Shown: positions 7,883-17,218, counted from the first letter of the stretch. The stretch: 64,000 bases of DNA from Veillonellaceae bacterium (GCA_025992895.1 DAJPGA010000001.1:631001-695000); one strand, 5' to 3'. Notes: generated by a model not told the origin, from the letters alone. A program made the numbers and translations.

Positions 7883-8754
7883 AAGAAGTCCATGAAGAAA
7901 CCAACATCTCCATAGAAAGTCTCTGCCGACTCTCAAAGGTCTCCCGGGCAGCTTATTACGGATGGCTGAATCATATTAAGAGCGGCCGTGAACTGCTGAG
8001 AGAAAAGGTCGCACAGGAGGTCATGAAAACCCATCAGGAATATCCGGATATGGGATACCGCCGGATTAACGATTGGATCAAGAAGGATGACAACATCAAT
8101 ATAAATGTAAGCGACAGTCTGGTTCTTCGTATCATGCGGATACTTAATATTAAGTCCGTGATCAAGTACAAGACCGATGGTTGCACTCGTAACGCAAAGG
8201 ATCCAAAGTACATTTTTGAAAACCTGCTGAACCGTGACTTTGATGCCGGCGTGTCCAATGCAAGATGGATGACGGATGTCACTGAATTCAAGTACACAAC
8301 TGCTGATGGAGTTTTGCACAAGTTATATTTAAGCGCGATTATTGACGGCCATGATCGCCGGATTGTCTCTTATGTCATCGGCGACAGGAACAATACTGCA
8401 CTGGCTTTTGAGACAATGGAAAAGGCACTTAAAGAGAATCCTGGAGAACATCCAATGATTCATACCGACCGCGGATTCCAGTATACAAGCAACGGATTCC
8501 ATAAGATTGTTGAAAAAGCAGGACTGGTTCACAGCATGTCCCGTGTAGGCTGCTGTGCAGACAACGGTCTGATGGAAGGGTTCTGGGGAATGCTGAAGCG
8601 CGAACGTTACTACACACGTAAATTCACCAGCCGTAAAGCAGTGGTAAGCATGATCAACGGCTACATCTACTTCTACAACAACAAACGCATTCAGCGCAAA
8701 TTACATCTTTTAGCTCCAATGGAAGTATTCAACGCAGCTCCAATGGCTGCATGA
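7807..8754 (+). CDS. IS3-family OrfB (DDE integrase domain), copy 1
   Basis: This is the frame entered by -1 slippage from OrfA; the coordinate marks the first codon after the slip and not an independent start. It carries the rve-type catalytic core with Asp in RWMTDVTEF, Asp in HTDRGFQYTS and Glu in DNGLMEGFWGMLKRE. It should catalyse strand transfer as an OrfAB fusion. An internal start at 8023 is possible but would lose the start of the domain. Confidence 0.8.
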   Translation, partial: DGDRGKVAFLEGFSLTHLLRDFKAIKEVHEETNISIESLCRLSKVSRAAYYGWLNHIKSGRELLREKVAQEVMKTHQEYPDMGYRRINDWIKKDDNININVSDSLVLRIMRILNIKSVIKYKTDGCTRNAKDPKYIFENLLNRDFDAGVSNARWMTDVTEFKYTTADGVLHKLYLSAIIDGHDRRIVSYVIGDRNNTALAFETMEKALKENPGEHPMIHTDRGFQYTSNGFHKIVEKAGLVHSMSRVGCCADNGLMEGFWGMLKRERYYTRKFTSRKAVVSMINGYIYFYNNKRIQRKLHLLAPMEVFNAAPMAA

Positions 8755-8819
8755 TTAAGATTAAAGTACGATTAGATTTTTTATGATATTTATTTGTCTG
8801 TATTAACAAATCCGCACCA

Positions 8820-9150
8820 CCTTCTCCTTCGGAGCAAGGTTAACACCCTTAAACCTCGCTTCGCTCGAGAAAAGGGAAAAGCAGCGTTTTAACGAATTTT
8901 GCCACAGCTCCTTTTTGATTGGCAGAATAACTTATAACATTTGTGGATAAGATGGGGGTGAACCCCTTTTCGACTGGCTGGTTCTCCGCTTGCGAAGCAA
9001 GGAAGTGGTTTTGACCTTCCCAGACGGGGAAGAATGCCTTTGACCTTACCCTGGAAGGGAAGGTGCCCGACCTCAAATTCTGATGTCGGGCGGATGAGTT
9101 GCATTTCCTCAGCCTTTAGGCTGGTTTTGCGGTTTTTCTCCGCATTCCCC
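8820..9150. repeat. Right half of the interrupted intergenic repeat plus modular hairpins
   Basis: From the CCTT duplication the repeat continues with TTCGGAGCAAGGTTAACACCC, the CTCGCTTCGCTCGAG module and a terminal GCCACAGCTCC, as in the copies at 24145 and 57759. Beyond it come the CCTTCCC-AGAC-GGGGAAG module near 9018 and CAGCC-TTTA-GGCTG near 9110. Small open frames here reflect the repeats and are not called as genes. Confidence 0.7.
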
Positions 9151-9154
9151 ACGC

Positions 9155-9200
9155 AAAAAGAGCACACGAAAGCAGGCTGGCTTTATGTGCTCTTTTTTTG
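9155..9200 (-). terminator. Bidirectional terminator downstream of the LysR gene
   Basis: GAGCACA (9160-9166) pairs with TGTGCTC (9086 offset, 9186-9192). AAAAA precedes and T7 follows, so it can serve the minus-strand gene ending at 9212. Confidence 0.75.
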
Positions 9201-9211
9201 TTTATGTTCTG

Positions 9212-10105
9212 TTATTCTTCGATTTCAGCGGTTTCCGGGAATGCTGCCAGGAATTCTTCCATGGCTTTGCTTAAGCGGTGGCCCTTCTGGCAGAAGAAGG
9301 TCTTTCCGATCGGTACGTCTGGCATGGCGAGCGGGCGGAAGGTGAGGGTTTCTGTCGGATAGATGTCGCCTTCGTCCCTGACGACGATGCCGAATGCCAT
9401 TTTGCTTTCAGCGGCGTCCATGGCAGAGGAACGTGTGTCGACGGAGAAGAGGATTCTCGGGACGATGTTGTGGGAGCGGAAGAGTTTCTTGATGATTTCT
9501 TCGGTGCTTCTGCTGACGGCGAGCGGCTGTCCGGCGAGCATGTCGGGCGTGATGGTCTCGTTTTCTTCGAGAAGCGGGCTTCCCTTCGGGCCTGCGATCA
9601 TGATCTGGCATTCTTCTTTTCTGAGGATCTTGAAGAAGGATGGATCAGGGAGCGGCGCATTGGCGATGCCTATTTCAGAGACGCCGGTGCGGATATCGTC
9701 GACGAGCGTGGTGTGATAGGATTCGCGGATGCGGAAGCAGAGGTCCGGGTATTTCTCATGGAACTGCGGAATGATTTTCTGGAACAGGAAAGGCGCGTAC
9801 GACGGGAAGACGCTGATGCGCAGGGTTCCTGTGAGGCCTGCTGTGAGCGCTTCGATTTCCGCGTGCGTTGTCTGGTCTGTCTCATAAATCTGTTTTGCCT
9901 GGCGATAGAAGATCCATCCGGCTTCCGTGAGTTTCAAACTGTGCCGGCCTCTTCTTGGGTCGACGAGCGCAGCCCCGTATTCTTTTTCCATCAGCTGGAG
10001 CTGACGGGTCAGTGCAGGCTGTGCGACATGGATCTGGCGCGATGCCTTATTGAGGCCCCCCGCCTCGACGATCGCAATGAAATTTTTGTAAAATTCCAGA
10101 TTCAA
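9212..10105 (-). CDS. LysR-family transcriptional regulator
   Basis: The N-terminal winged helix-turn-helix (residues 1-60, GGLNKASRQIHVAQPALTRQ) is typical of LysR regulators. It is followed by a periplasmic-binding-like effector domain starting TGTLRISVFPSYAPF. The length, 297 residues, is normal. It is divergent from an AEC-family carrier, an arrangement seen for regulators of malate or other organic acid permeases, so it probably controls that gene. The inducer cannot be read from the sequence. Confidence 0.85.
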   Translation of the reverse strand: MNLEFYKNFIAIVEAGGLNKASRQIHVAQPALTRQLQLMEKEYGAALVDPRRGRHSLKLTEAGWIFYRQAKQIYETDQTTHAEIEALTAGLTGTLRISVFPSYAPFLFQKIIPQFHEKYPDLCFRIRESYHTTLVDDIRTGVSEIGIANAPLPDPSFFKILRKEECQIMIAGPKGSPLLEENETITPDMLAGQPLAVSRSTEEIIKKLFRSHNIVPRILFSVDTRSSAMDAAESKMAFGIVVRDEGDIYPTETLTFRPLAMPDVPIGKTFFCQKGHRLSKAMEEFLAAFPETAEIEE

Positions 10106-10146
10106 GTGAATTCCCCCCTATTCTATTGGTAAAAAAAGAACTTATA

Positions 10147-10170
10147 CGAATACGCGATTCCGCTTATTCG
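10147..10170. promoter_or_regulatory. Candidate LysR operator
   Basis: CGAATA (10147-10152) and TATTCG (10165-10170) form an inverted repeat with a 12-base spacer just upstream of the LysR start in the divergent gap. Its link to this regulator is inferred from position only. Confidence 0.4.
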
Positions 10171-10244
10171 AAAAATAATGAACATATAACAATCGAGATG
10201 TTTAATTATGCTGAATCGTTATAAGTGAAATTCATTATCTTTAT

Positions 10245-10273
10245 TTGAATTATATGACAAGATGGGCTATGCT
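10245..10273 (+). promoter_or_regulatory. Predicted promoter of the AEC carrier gene
   Basis: TTGAAT and TATGCT are spaced by 17 bases, about 80 bases before the ATG. Confidence 0.5.
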
Positions 10274-10353
10274 GTAAACAGAATTTCAGTGCAAATTTGT
10301 ATAAATCTTGGGTTAGTTATTGAAAATTTAGAAAATTTGAGGTATTTGGGGAT

Positions 10354-11292
10354 ATGGATGCGATTCTGCAGGGGTTGTCAGGTATTTTTGAAGTAGCTGT
10401 GATTGCGGGTCTGGGGTTCTTTTTGAGCCGGATGGGTTTCTTTTGGGAGTCCGCCGGGAAAGATCTGACGAAATTCACGATGTCAGTGGCACTGCCGCCT
10501 CTGATGATTTATTCTTTATACTCGAATTTCACGCATGATCAGCTGATCGAAACAGCGCCGGACATGCTTCTTCCTTTTGCCTCGATTTTCGTGGCGTACC
10601 TCGCCGGCCGCGTCCTGGCCAAGGTGCTGAATATCACGAAGGGCCGCCGCGGCGTCTTCACCTGCACCTGCTGCATTGCGAATGCCATCTTCATCGGCCT
10701 TCCTGTCAATATGGCGCTCTTCGGCGAAGCGAGCGTGCCTTCCTGCATGCTGTACTATATCGCAAATACCGCGATGTTCTGGTTCCTTGGCGCGTACCTC
10801 ATCGTCAAGGATGCCGGCGGTGATCATAAGTTCACTGTGAAGGAAATGCTCATGAAGCTGCGTACGCCGCCGCTCATGGGATTCATCACAGGCGTTCTCC
10901 TCATTCTCCTCAATATTCCGCTGCCGCATTTCCTTTTGACGGCATGCCATTACGTAGGAAATATCGCAACGCCGATGGCCCTCATCGTCATCGGGATCCA
11001 GATGGCGCATATTCCGTTCTCCGCGATCCGTCTCGACCGCGATCTTGTGGGCGCGATGTTTGGACGTTTCGTCCTTTCACCGCTCTGCCTTTTCATCCTG
11101 CTGCCGTTCATTCCGGTCAGCGCGATGTCCGCGAAGGTCTTCCTCATGCAGGCAGGCATGCCGGCTATGACGAACATGACGATTCTCGCCAATTCCGTCG
11201 GCGCCGATGCCGATTACTCGACGATGATCAACTGCGTCTCCCTGATGCTGGGGATCTTCTTCATTCCTTTTTATATGTACCTCCTCTCCTGA
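10354..11292 (+). CDS. AEC-family transporter (auxin efflux carrier / malate permease type)
   Basis: This 312-residue inner-membrane protein has about ten hydrophobic segments in two halves of five, the AEC layout. It contains VALPPLMIYSLYS near the first half and QAGMPAMTNMTILANSVGAD in the second, where AEC proteins carry a conserved 'P....' helix break. Members carry organic acids such as malate or amino acids. The divergent LysR gene suggests substrate-induced expression. The substrate is not determined. A terminator follows. Confidence 0.8.
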   Translation: MDAILQGLSGIFEVAVIAGLGFFLSRMGFFWESAGKDLTKFTMSVALPPLMIYSLYSNFTHDQLIETAPDMLLPFASIFVAYLAGRVLAKVLNITKGRRGVFTCTCCIANAIFIGLPVNMALFGEASVPSCMLYYIANTAMFWFLGAYLIVKDAGGDHKFTVKEMLMKLRTPPLMGFITGVLLILLNIPLPHFLLTACHYVGNIATPMALIVIGIQMAHIPFSAIRLDRDLVGAMFGRFVLSPLCLFILLPFIPVSAMSAKVFLMQAGMPAMTNMTILANSVGADADYSTMINCVSLMLGIFFIPFYMYLLS

Positions 11293-11317
11293 GGATATAC
11301 ATAAATAATCCCTTCCT

Positions 11318-11356
11318 CCCGATGGAATCTCTTCCCGGATTCCATCGGGATTTTTA
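11318..11356 (+). terminator. Terminator after the AEC carrier
   Basis: CCCGATGGAATC pairs perfectly with GATTCCATCGGG over an eight-base loop, followed by ATTTTTA. Confidence 0.85.
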
Positions 11357-11464
11357 CTGCGCAGGGCCGGCCGGAAAGGGCGCTCGCGCTCCCCGCCCGT
11401 GGTATAATAATCTTTAGAATGTATAAATAAAATAAAGGAAATTTTGGATACAGGAGGGATTTCT

Positions 11465-12034
11465 ATGAAGAAAAGTTTCAAGCCCGCATCATGGATTTAT
11501 CCGCAGCCGGCGCTCGTCATCGCTTCCCAGGACAAAGCAGGGGAGACTGATGCCATGGTTGCTGCCTGGGGCGGCATCTATGACACGAACAAGATCGGCT
11601 TCATGCTCGACCATAATCACAAGACGACGGACAACATCCTGGAAACCGGCGCCTTCACCGTCAGTATGGCGACCGTGAAGACGATGGCAGAAGCTGACTA
11701 CTTCGGCACCGTTAGCGGCCACAAGGTAAAAGGGAAAATCGAGAAAGCAGGCTTCCATGCCGTCAAGAGCGAGCATGTGGACGCTCCTGTCATTGAAGAA
11801 TTCCCGCTCACATTCGAATGCAAGGTCGTGAAGACCACACAGGAAGGCGAAGACTGGTACATCGTAGGAGAAATCGTCAACATCCTGGCCGACGAATCCG
11901 TCCTGACTGGCGGCAAGCTCGACCCATCTCTCATCGAACCTCTGACATTCGACCCCGTCCACGGCACCTACATCCGCTTAGGCGACGTCGCAGGCCGCGC
12001 ATGGAAAGAAGGAGCCAAATTTACCAAAGAATAA
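11465..12034 (+). CDS. Flavin reductase-like / flavoredoxin family protein
   Basis: The 189-residue protein begins FKPASWIYPQPALVIASQD and continues AMVAAWGGIYDTNKIGFML, the FMN-binding split-barrel start of the flavoredoxin / flavin-reductase family. A later HKVKGKIEKAGFHAV stretch is also typical. It probably binds FMN and passes electrons in the cytoplasm; the partner is unknown. ATG 11465 is chosen for its GGAGGGA; the frame is open slightly upstream. It stands alone, with a modular repeat downstream. Confidence 0.75.
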   Translation: MKKSFKPASWIYPQPALVIASQDKAGETDAMVAAWGGIYDTNKIGFMLDHNHKTTDNILETGAFTVSMATVKTMAEADYFGTVSGHKVKGKIEKAGFHAVKSEHVDAPVIEEFPLTFECKVVKTTQEGEDWYIVGEIVNILADESVLTGGKLDPSLIEPLTFDPVHGTYIRLGDVAGRAWKEGAKFTKE

Positions 12035-12035
12035 T

Positions 12036-12310
12036 TGCATAAAGAGGGAGGGATTGCGGTAGAATGCTGACTCACCTTCCCAGACGGGGAAGGTGCCCGA
12101 AGGGCGGATAGGGTTGATTACCACGGACGAAGTCCGGTTGTATGGTTTTTCCATCCGTTCTTTATCTGGGCAGACCAGCCCTTCTTATTTTTATCAGATT
12201 TTTGTTAGGACTGAATTTGTCTATTTCCTCGATAGATAAATTTCAGAGAAAAGGCGGCTGTGGCAGGATGATCGCGCATTTTGCTGCAGCTTATCTTTTA
12301 CTAGAAATAG
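12036..12310. repeat. Intergenic modular hairpin mosaic
   Basis: Modules in order: CCTTCCC-AGAC-GGGGAAGG (12075-12093), GCCC-GAA-GGGC (12095-12105) and CGGAC-GAA-GTCCG (12124-12136) followed by GTTGTATGGTTTT. A degraded CTGTGGC...GCTGCAG terminator-like stem lies near 12258-12295. No gene is seen in this gap. Confidence 0.65.
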
Positions 12311-12323
12311 AAATGGAGTATAT

Positions 12324-12791
12324 ATGACGGAACTGGCAAGAGAATCCTGGAAGAAAGCGCTGTCCTTCCTTCTCGTCCTTGTGGCGGTCTTCATGATGGC
12401 GGGCTGCGGGAATACGCAGTCGCTTTCTTTCAAGACACCGGCTGGCGAGAAGCTGGAGGTCAAGCTCGACACGAAGGATGATTACTCGATGGAGTATACG
12501 AGCGATTCGCTCATCGTTCATCAGGCGAAGAAGGTCATGCTGACCTGTGCATTTCTCACGAAAGCACAGAAGGCGCAGCTCCTAGACCGCGTGAATGAGA
12601 TGGGCGTCACAGACATTTACAAGCAGGACGGCGAGACGTTCAGCTACGGCATGGCAGGGCCGCAGGGACTGGTCAATTACTACATCGAGCCGATCGGAAA
12701 TGACACGTATCTCTATGCAGCGACGTACCTGCCGTATGATGCGCTGACAGAGGCCGTTTCCCGTCTGCATTTTGAGGTAGCAAAATCATGA
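12324..12791 (+). CDS. Predicted lipoprotein of unknown function
   Basis: Signal peptide with hydrophobic core FLLVLVAVFMMAG and a lipobox ending A-G-C at residue 28, so the mature protein should be lipid-anchored. About 127 residues follow with no domain I recognise; they include KVMLTCAFLTKAQKAQLLDRV and a probable beta-rich end. The gene overlaps the DUF523 gene by ATGA, so the two are co-translated. Confidence 0.65.
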   Translation: MTELARESWKKALSFLLVLVAVFMMAGCGNTQSLSFKTPAGEKLEVKLDTKDDYSMEYTSDSLIVHQAKKVMLTCAFLTKAQKAQLLDRVNEMGVTDIYKQDGETFSYGMAGPQGLVNYYIEPIGNDTYLYAATYLPYDALTEAVSRLHFEVAKS

Positions 12792-13264
12792 AGATCATCG
12801 TGAGTGCCTGTCTCCTTGGCGTTCCCTGCCGTTACAAGGGAGGCGCGAATACGGATGAAGGCGTCATTTCCTTCGTGGAAGGGATGGACGTCATCCCTGT
12901 CTGCCCCGAGGTCGCTGCCGGCATGCCGGTCCCGCGTCCGCCCGTGGAAATCCGAGGCGGCCGTATCGTGCGGAAAGACGGAACGGATATGGATGAAATC
13001 TACAGAGCCGGCGCAAGAAGAATCATGGAAGAAATCAAGGGTGAAGACATCGCCTTTGCCATCCTGAAAGCAAGAAGCCCGACCTGCGGCGTGCATGAAG
13101 TCTATGACGGCACATTTTCCGGGACAAGGGTGCCCGGAGAAGGCGTTTTTGCAGCGATGCTGAAGGAGGCCGGAATCCCCGTCTATGATGAGGAGGATCT
13201 GGCAGCAGGACGGATTCCGATGGATGTAGAAAGTGAGGGAAGAAATGCTGATCGGAGGAATTGA
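12788..13264 (+). CDS. DUF523 family protein
   Basis: The 158-residue protein shows the family's features: SACLLGVPCRYKGG near the N-terminus, PVCPEVAAGMPVPRPPVEI, and KARSPTCGVHEVYDGTFSGT. Its cysteines at about 8, 13, 39 and 98 are arranged as in the family, suggesting metal or thiol chemistry, but the biochemical function is not established. It is coupled by ATGA to the lipoprotein gene and overlaps the sugar kinase gene by 20 bp. Confidence 0.8.
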   Translation: MKIIVSACLLGVPCRYKGGANTDEGVISFVEGMDVIPVCPEVAAGMPVPRPPVEIRGGRIVRKDGTDMDEIYRAGARRIMEEIKGEDIAFAILKARSPTCGVHEVYDGTFSGTRVPGEGVFAAMLKEAGIPVYDEEDLAAGRIPMDVESEGRNADRRN

Positions 13265-14147
13265 GGCCGGCGGGACGAAAATCGTCTGCGGAGCGGCAGA
13301 GGTGACGGAGGAAGGCATCCATATCCTGGACCGGATGCGCTTCCCGACGAGGCGCCCGGAAGAGGCAGTCAGGAAAGCGGCGGACTATTTCAAAGATTTC
13401 CCGATCAAAGCATTGGGCGTTGCCTGCTTCGGGCCGCTGGATCTCCGGAAGGACTCTGCGACTTACGGCCATATCATGGCGACACCGAAGAAGGGCTGGG
13501 AGCATTTCGATCTTCTGGGGCCTCTTGAAAAGGAAATCGGCGTGCCGGCCGTGCTCGATACGGATGTGAACGGTGCTGCGCTCGGCGAAGGCGCATACGG
13601 CGCAGGAAAGGGGAAATCCGTCGTCGCTTACATCACCGTCGGAACCGGCATCGGAGTCGGACTTTCCATCGGCGGCAAGCCTCTCCACGGCCTCGTCCAT
13701 CCAGAAGGCGGCCACATGCCAGTCGTCCGCGCGCCGGGGGATACGTATGAAGGCTGCTGCGCCTTCCACAGGGATTCCTTCCTGCCAGCCGGATGCCTCG
13801 AAGGGTATGCCGCAGGACCCGCCATCGAAAAACGGTGGGGTGAAAAAGGAGAGAACCTGGGAAACCGCAGCGAAGTCTGGGAGATGGAAGCGTTCTATCT
13901 CTCGCAGGGCGTATCGCAGATCGCGCTTCTCTGCTCGCCGGATATCATCATCCTGGGAGGCGGCGTCATGCACCAGGCATCCCTCTTCCCGATGGTCAGG
14001 GAAAGAGTGAAGAACCAGATGCACGGCTACGTCCATGCGCCGATCCTTGACGGAGATCTTTCGGATTACATCGTCCCGCCCGCTTTGGGAGACGATGCAG
14101 GACTTGCCGGTGCCTGCCGCATAGGCTATGATTTATTGAAATCTTGA
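13245..14147 (+). CDS. ROK-family sugar kinase, probable fructokinase
   Basis: The N-terminus GGIEAGGTKIVCG is the ROK phosphate-binding motif. DTDVNGAALGE and TVGTGIGVGL follow. HPEGGHM with GCCAFH and GCLEGYAAGPA provides the zinc-binding set typical of GmuE-type fructokinases. It should phosphorylate fructose or a related hexose with ATP, feeding glycolysis. ATG 13245 has GAGGGA just upstream; it overlaps the DUF523 gene. A terminator follows. Confidence 0.85.
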   Translation: MLIGGIEAGGTKIVCGAAEVTEEGIHILDRMRFPTRRPEEAVRKAADYFKDFPIKALGVACFGPLDLRKDSATYGHIMATPKKGWEHFDLLGPLEKEIGVPAVLDTDVNGAALGEGAYGAGKGKSVVAYITVGTGIGVGLSIGGKPLHGLVHPEGGHMPVVRAPGDTYEGCCAFHRDSFLPAGCLEGYAAGPAIEKRWGEKGENLGNRSEVWEMEAFYLSQGVSQIALLCSPDIIILGGGVMHQASLFPMVRERVKNQMHGYVHAPILDGDLSDYIVPPALGDDAGLAGACRIGYDLLKS

Positions 14148-14164
14148 GGAATCGGAAATAAAAG

Positions 14165-14212
14165 GGAGGAAAGTTGAGCAAAATTCATTCTGCTGCGCTT
14201 TCCTCCTTTGCA
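14165..14212 (+). terminator. Terminator after the ROK kinase
   Basis: GGAGGAAAG (14165-14173) pairs with CTTTCCTCC (14198-14206), followed by TTT. Confidence 0.6.
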
Positions 14213-14629
14213 ATTTCCCTGAAAAACATATATACTATAGATAAATATAAATAATTCATAAAAATATTATTTCGAGATCATGCAAATAAATTCTATTTAG
14301 AGATATTTATTAATAGAGATGTTATAAATATTTAGCATATCTAATTCCTTAAATATTCTATAAGGAAGGGCACGGTACGTTAACCGGAAATGCGGAAGGG
14401 CCTTTTGTCCCCATTTTTCCGCGTCTCCAAGGTTTTTCGCGGATGACGGATTCCCGCGGAAAGGGTATGCGAGGTGTATTGGCAGCGATCATAACCTATA
14501 CAAAAACGATATAATTCGATATACTTATAAAGGCAAAGAGCTGTCATGGAACGGAAGAGTCCGGACATTATAAAGACGCGGCAAGGGAAGGCCTGACGTC
14601 ATTTTAGAAGAATAGGAAAGTGAAGAGCG
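14213..14629 (+). other. Long AT-rich then structured leader before the EAL gene
   Basis: 14213-14360 is very AT-rich. 14370-14470 then contains G+C stems, including GCGGAA...TTCCGC and TTCGCGG...CCGCGGAA. No gene and no known riboswitch were recognised. It may hold the promoter and a structured 5' UTR of the gene starting at 14630. Confidence 0.35.
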
Positions 14630-17164
14630 ATGGGAGAATTAGCATATCCGGGTAATCATATTCCGGATGCGTTCAGAAGTGTTCTGGACGAACTCCCGGG
14701 TGGTGTGCTTGTGTATCGGGGGACCCGGGAAAAGGAAATCCTTTATGCAAGCAAGGGCGTCATTCAGATGCTGGAGTGCAAAGATGCGCATGAATTTATC
14801 AATTACACTTTCGGCTCATTCCGTCATTTCGTGTATATCGATGATGTAGGCCGCGTGGAACGCGAGATCGAAGAACAGATGCGTTCCGGCAAGGACCTCT
14901 ATGATTACGTGAATTACAGAGTGAGAACCATCACGGGAAAAATTGTGTACGTGGAAAACTTCGGACGCAGGGTGAAACTGCCCGGCGAAGGAGATGTTTT
15001 CTGCGCCTTTGTCATGGACTCTCGTGTCAAGGATCTGACGAGGGACATTGATTCGCTGACGGGATTCCCCGGACAGAAGCGATTCCTGGAACATGCGGGC
15101 AATGAACTCAAGCACCGCAGCTTCGATACCGAAGCACCCGAGACGGCAATCCTCTATTTCAATATCAAGAATTTCAAAATGTTCAACGTGCAGTACGGCG
15201 GCAAGGAAGGCGACCAGCTGCTGCGTGATGTGGCGGATATACTGAAGGAAGTATTCCCGCATGATTACATCGCGCGTTTTGCTGACGACCATTTCGTCGT
15301 ACTGACTGACTATGTGGATCTGAGGTTGAGAGCCCGCGAGGTCTATCAGAAGCTTGTGAGCCTCAGAAGCGGCGTACGCCTCGATGCGAAATTCGGCGTG
15401 TACCATGTCACCGATTTCAATGTCAATCCGGAGCTTGCCTGCGATCTGGCCAAGCTTGCCTGCGACAGCATCCGCGACTGCCTCGATGTCCATATCCTTG
15501 AATATACCGATGAAGTCTGGAATCTGTCCGAACTCAGGAATTATGCTGTCTACCATATTGATGAAGCATTGAAGAACGGATACATCAAGGTCTACTACCA
15601 GCCTGTCATGCGTTCCCTTTCCGGCACGCTCTGTGGCCTCGAGGCGCTGGCCCGCTGGGAAGATCCCGAGAAAGGCTTCATTTCGACCGGTATCTTCATC
15701 CCGGCCCTCGAAGACAGCCGTCAGATCAGCAAGCTCGATATGTACATGATCGAGCACGTATGCCAGAACTACAGAGAACGCGTCGACCGCGGAGAACCGG
15801 TCGTACCCGTTTCCTTCAACCTTTCCCGCATTGACTTCTTCACCTGCGAAGTGCTTGAGGAACTGAACCGCATCACCGACAAGTACCGCGTCCCGCACTA
15901 CATGCTGAACGTGGAAATCACTGAAAGCGTCTTCGTCCATGACTTCCGTAAGATCAGCGAAGAAATCGACAACTTCCATAAAGCGGGCTTCCAGGTCTGG
16001 ATGGACGACTTCGGCAGCGGATATTCCTCGCTGAACGTCCTCAAAGACTACAGCTTCGATGAACTGAAGATCGATATGGAATTCCTGGCGCACTTCACCG
16101 AAAAAGCGAAGAGCGTCATCGAAAGCACCGTCTGCATGGCCAAGAAAATCGGCGTGCAGACACTCGCTGAAGGCGTCGAAACGAAAGAGCAGCTCGATTT
16201 CCTGAAGAGCATTGGATGCGAAAAAATCCAGGGCTACTACTTCGGAAAACCGATGCCCTATGACCACGTCGTCGAACGCATCAAGGAACAGCACTGGACC
16301 ACGGAAACAAGAGAAATGGCGAAGTACTACGATGCAGCAGGAAGAGAAGATTTCCTGACGAACCGTCCGTTTGCCCTCCTGGAAGACGACGGAACGAAAT
16401 TCAAATACCTCTTCGTCAATAATGAATTCATGAAATCCCTTGCGACCGCCGGGACGACCTCTACAGGCATGTCCGAGCATACCATCAACGACAATGCCTC
16501 GCCGCTTTCCCATCTTTTCAGAAATTTCGCCAATGAAATCGCAGAATCCGGGAAAGAGCAGGTCCTCACCTACACATCCAGGAACCAGTACATGCGCCTC
16601 CGCTGCAAGACCATCGCCTCCTGCGGGAATAAGCACATTCACAGGGCTGAACTTATCAACGTCACATTTAACAGTGACCAGCGCCAGCAGGACATGCTCG
16701 ACGGCCTTGTCAGAAATATCTACTACCTCTACAATACCGTTTTCATCATCAACTTTGACGAAAACTCCTGCAACCCGATCGTCGCCTCCGCCAGCTCCTG
16801 GGAATTCCTCCATCAGAAGACCTACGGCCTCGAAGAAGTCCGCATAAGCTACGCAAGACAGAACATCCACCCGGACGATCAGGAACGCTTCCTCGAATTC
16901 GTCCGCCTCGATAACATGGAGCAGCGCATTGAAGACAGCCCCGAAGGCATGATCGCCAACTACTTCAGAACCAAAGGCGCCGACGGCAACTTCACCTGGG
17001 ACGTCCATACCATCATCTCCATCCCGAAGACCAATGGCAAAGTATTCCTCTACACCGCGAAACTCTCGCCCCTGGACGACGAGACCCTCCGCAAACACGT
17101 CCTCAAGGAATACATGAAAGCGGATAAACCAGCACTGAAAACAGCCGAAAACAAAGCAGAATAA
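14630..17164 (+). CDS. PAS / degenerate GGDEF / EAL c-di-GMP phosphodiesterase
   Basis: The 844-residue cytoplasmic protein has a PAS-like N-terminus (1-130), a GGDEF-like domain (about 150-300), an EAL domain (about 310-560) and further PAS-like sequence to the end. The GGDEF signature reads ADDHF, so cyclase activity is unlikely. The EAL domain keeps EALAR, the Asn in SFNLS, EITES, DDFGSGYSSL, KIDMEF and AEGVETKEQ, so it should hydrolyse c-di-GMP. Linear pGpG-producing activity would lower c-di-GMP and could affect pilus or surface behaviour. There is no signal peptide or membrane helix. Confidence 0.85.
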   Translation: MGELAYPGNHIPDAFRSVLDELPGGVLVYRGTREKEILYASKGVIQMLECKDAHEFINYTFGSFRHFVYIDDVGRVEREIEEQMRSGKDLYDYVNYRVRTITGKIVYVENFGRRVKLPGEGDVFCAFVMDSRVKDLTRDIDSLTGFPGQKRFLEHAGNELKHRSFDTEAPETAILYFNIKNFKMFNVQYGGKEGDQLLRDVADILKEVFPHDYIARFADDHFVVLTDYVDLRLRAREVYQKLVSLRSGVRLDAKFGVYHVTDFNVNPELACDLAKLACDSIRDCLDVHILEYTDEVWNLSELRNYAVYHIDEALKNGYIKVYYQPVMRSLSGTLCGLEALARWEDPEKGFISTGIFIPALEDSRQISKLDMYMIEHVCQNYRERVDRGEPVVPVSFNLSRIDFFTCEVLEELNRITDKYRVPHYMLNVEITESVFVHDFRKISEEIDNFHKAGFQVWMDDFGSGYSSLNVLKDYSFDELKIDMEFLAHFTEKAKSVIESTVCMAKKIGVQTLAEGVETKEQLDFLKSIGCEKIQGYYFGKPMPYDHVVERIKEQHWTTETREMAKYYDAAGREDFLTNRPFALLEDDGTKFKYLFVNNEFMKSLATAGTTSTGMSEHTINDNASPLSHLFRNFANEIAESGKEQVLTYTSRNQYMRLRCKTIASCGNKHIHRAELINVTFNSDQRQQDMLDGLVRNIYYLYNTVFIINFDENSCNPIVASASSWEFLHQKTYGLEEVRISYARQNIHPDDQERFLEFVRLDNMEQRIEDSPEGMIANYFRTKGADGNFTWDVHTIISIPKTNGKVFLYTAKLSPLDDETLRKHVLKEYMKADKPALKTAENKAE

Positions 17165-17177
17165 AAAATAAAAAGAA

Positions 17178-17218
17178 GGACTGTGGTAAATGGGAAACCA
17201 TTCATCACAGCCCTTTTT
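17178..17218 (+). terminator. Terminator after the EAL gene
   Basis: GGACTGTG...CACAGCCC with an inner AAATGG...CCATT pair, then T5. It belongs to the recurring CTGTG/CACAG family. Confidence 0.8.

Larger units (their letters stand above)
7092..8819 (+). mobile_element. IS3-family insertion sequence, copy 1 (1728 bp)
   Basis: The ends are 5'-TGGT and ACCA-3', with imperfect inverted repeats of about 40 bp whose inner parts share AATATCATAA. A direct repeat CCTT flanks it (7088-7091 and 8820-8823), consistent with a 4-bp target duplication. Two reading frames are joined at A9-G. Copies at 22416 and 40345 appear otherwise identical except at the points described for them. The flanks match an uninterrupted repeat at 57743-57785. 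Confidence 0.9.

Noticed and set aside
9034..9345. Small open frames inside the modular repeats here and at 24054-24418, 51222, 57660 and 61604
   Set aside because: They follow the repeat modules, lack ribosome sites and change frame between copies.
14816..17098. A 760-codon open frame antisense to the EAL protein gene
   Set aside because: It is the mirror of a G+C-rich coding frame with full EAL motifs on the plus strand and shows no domain of its own.
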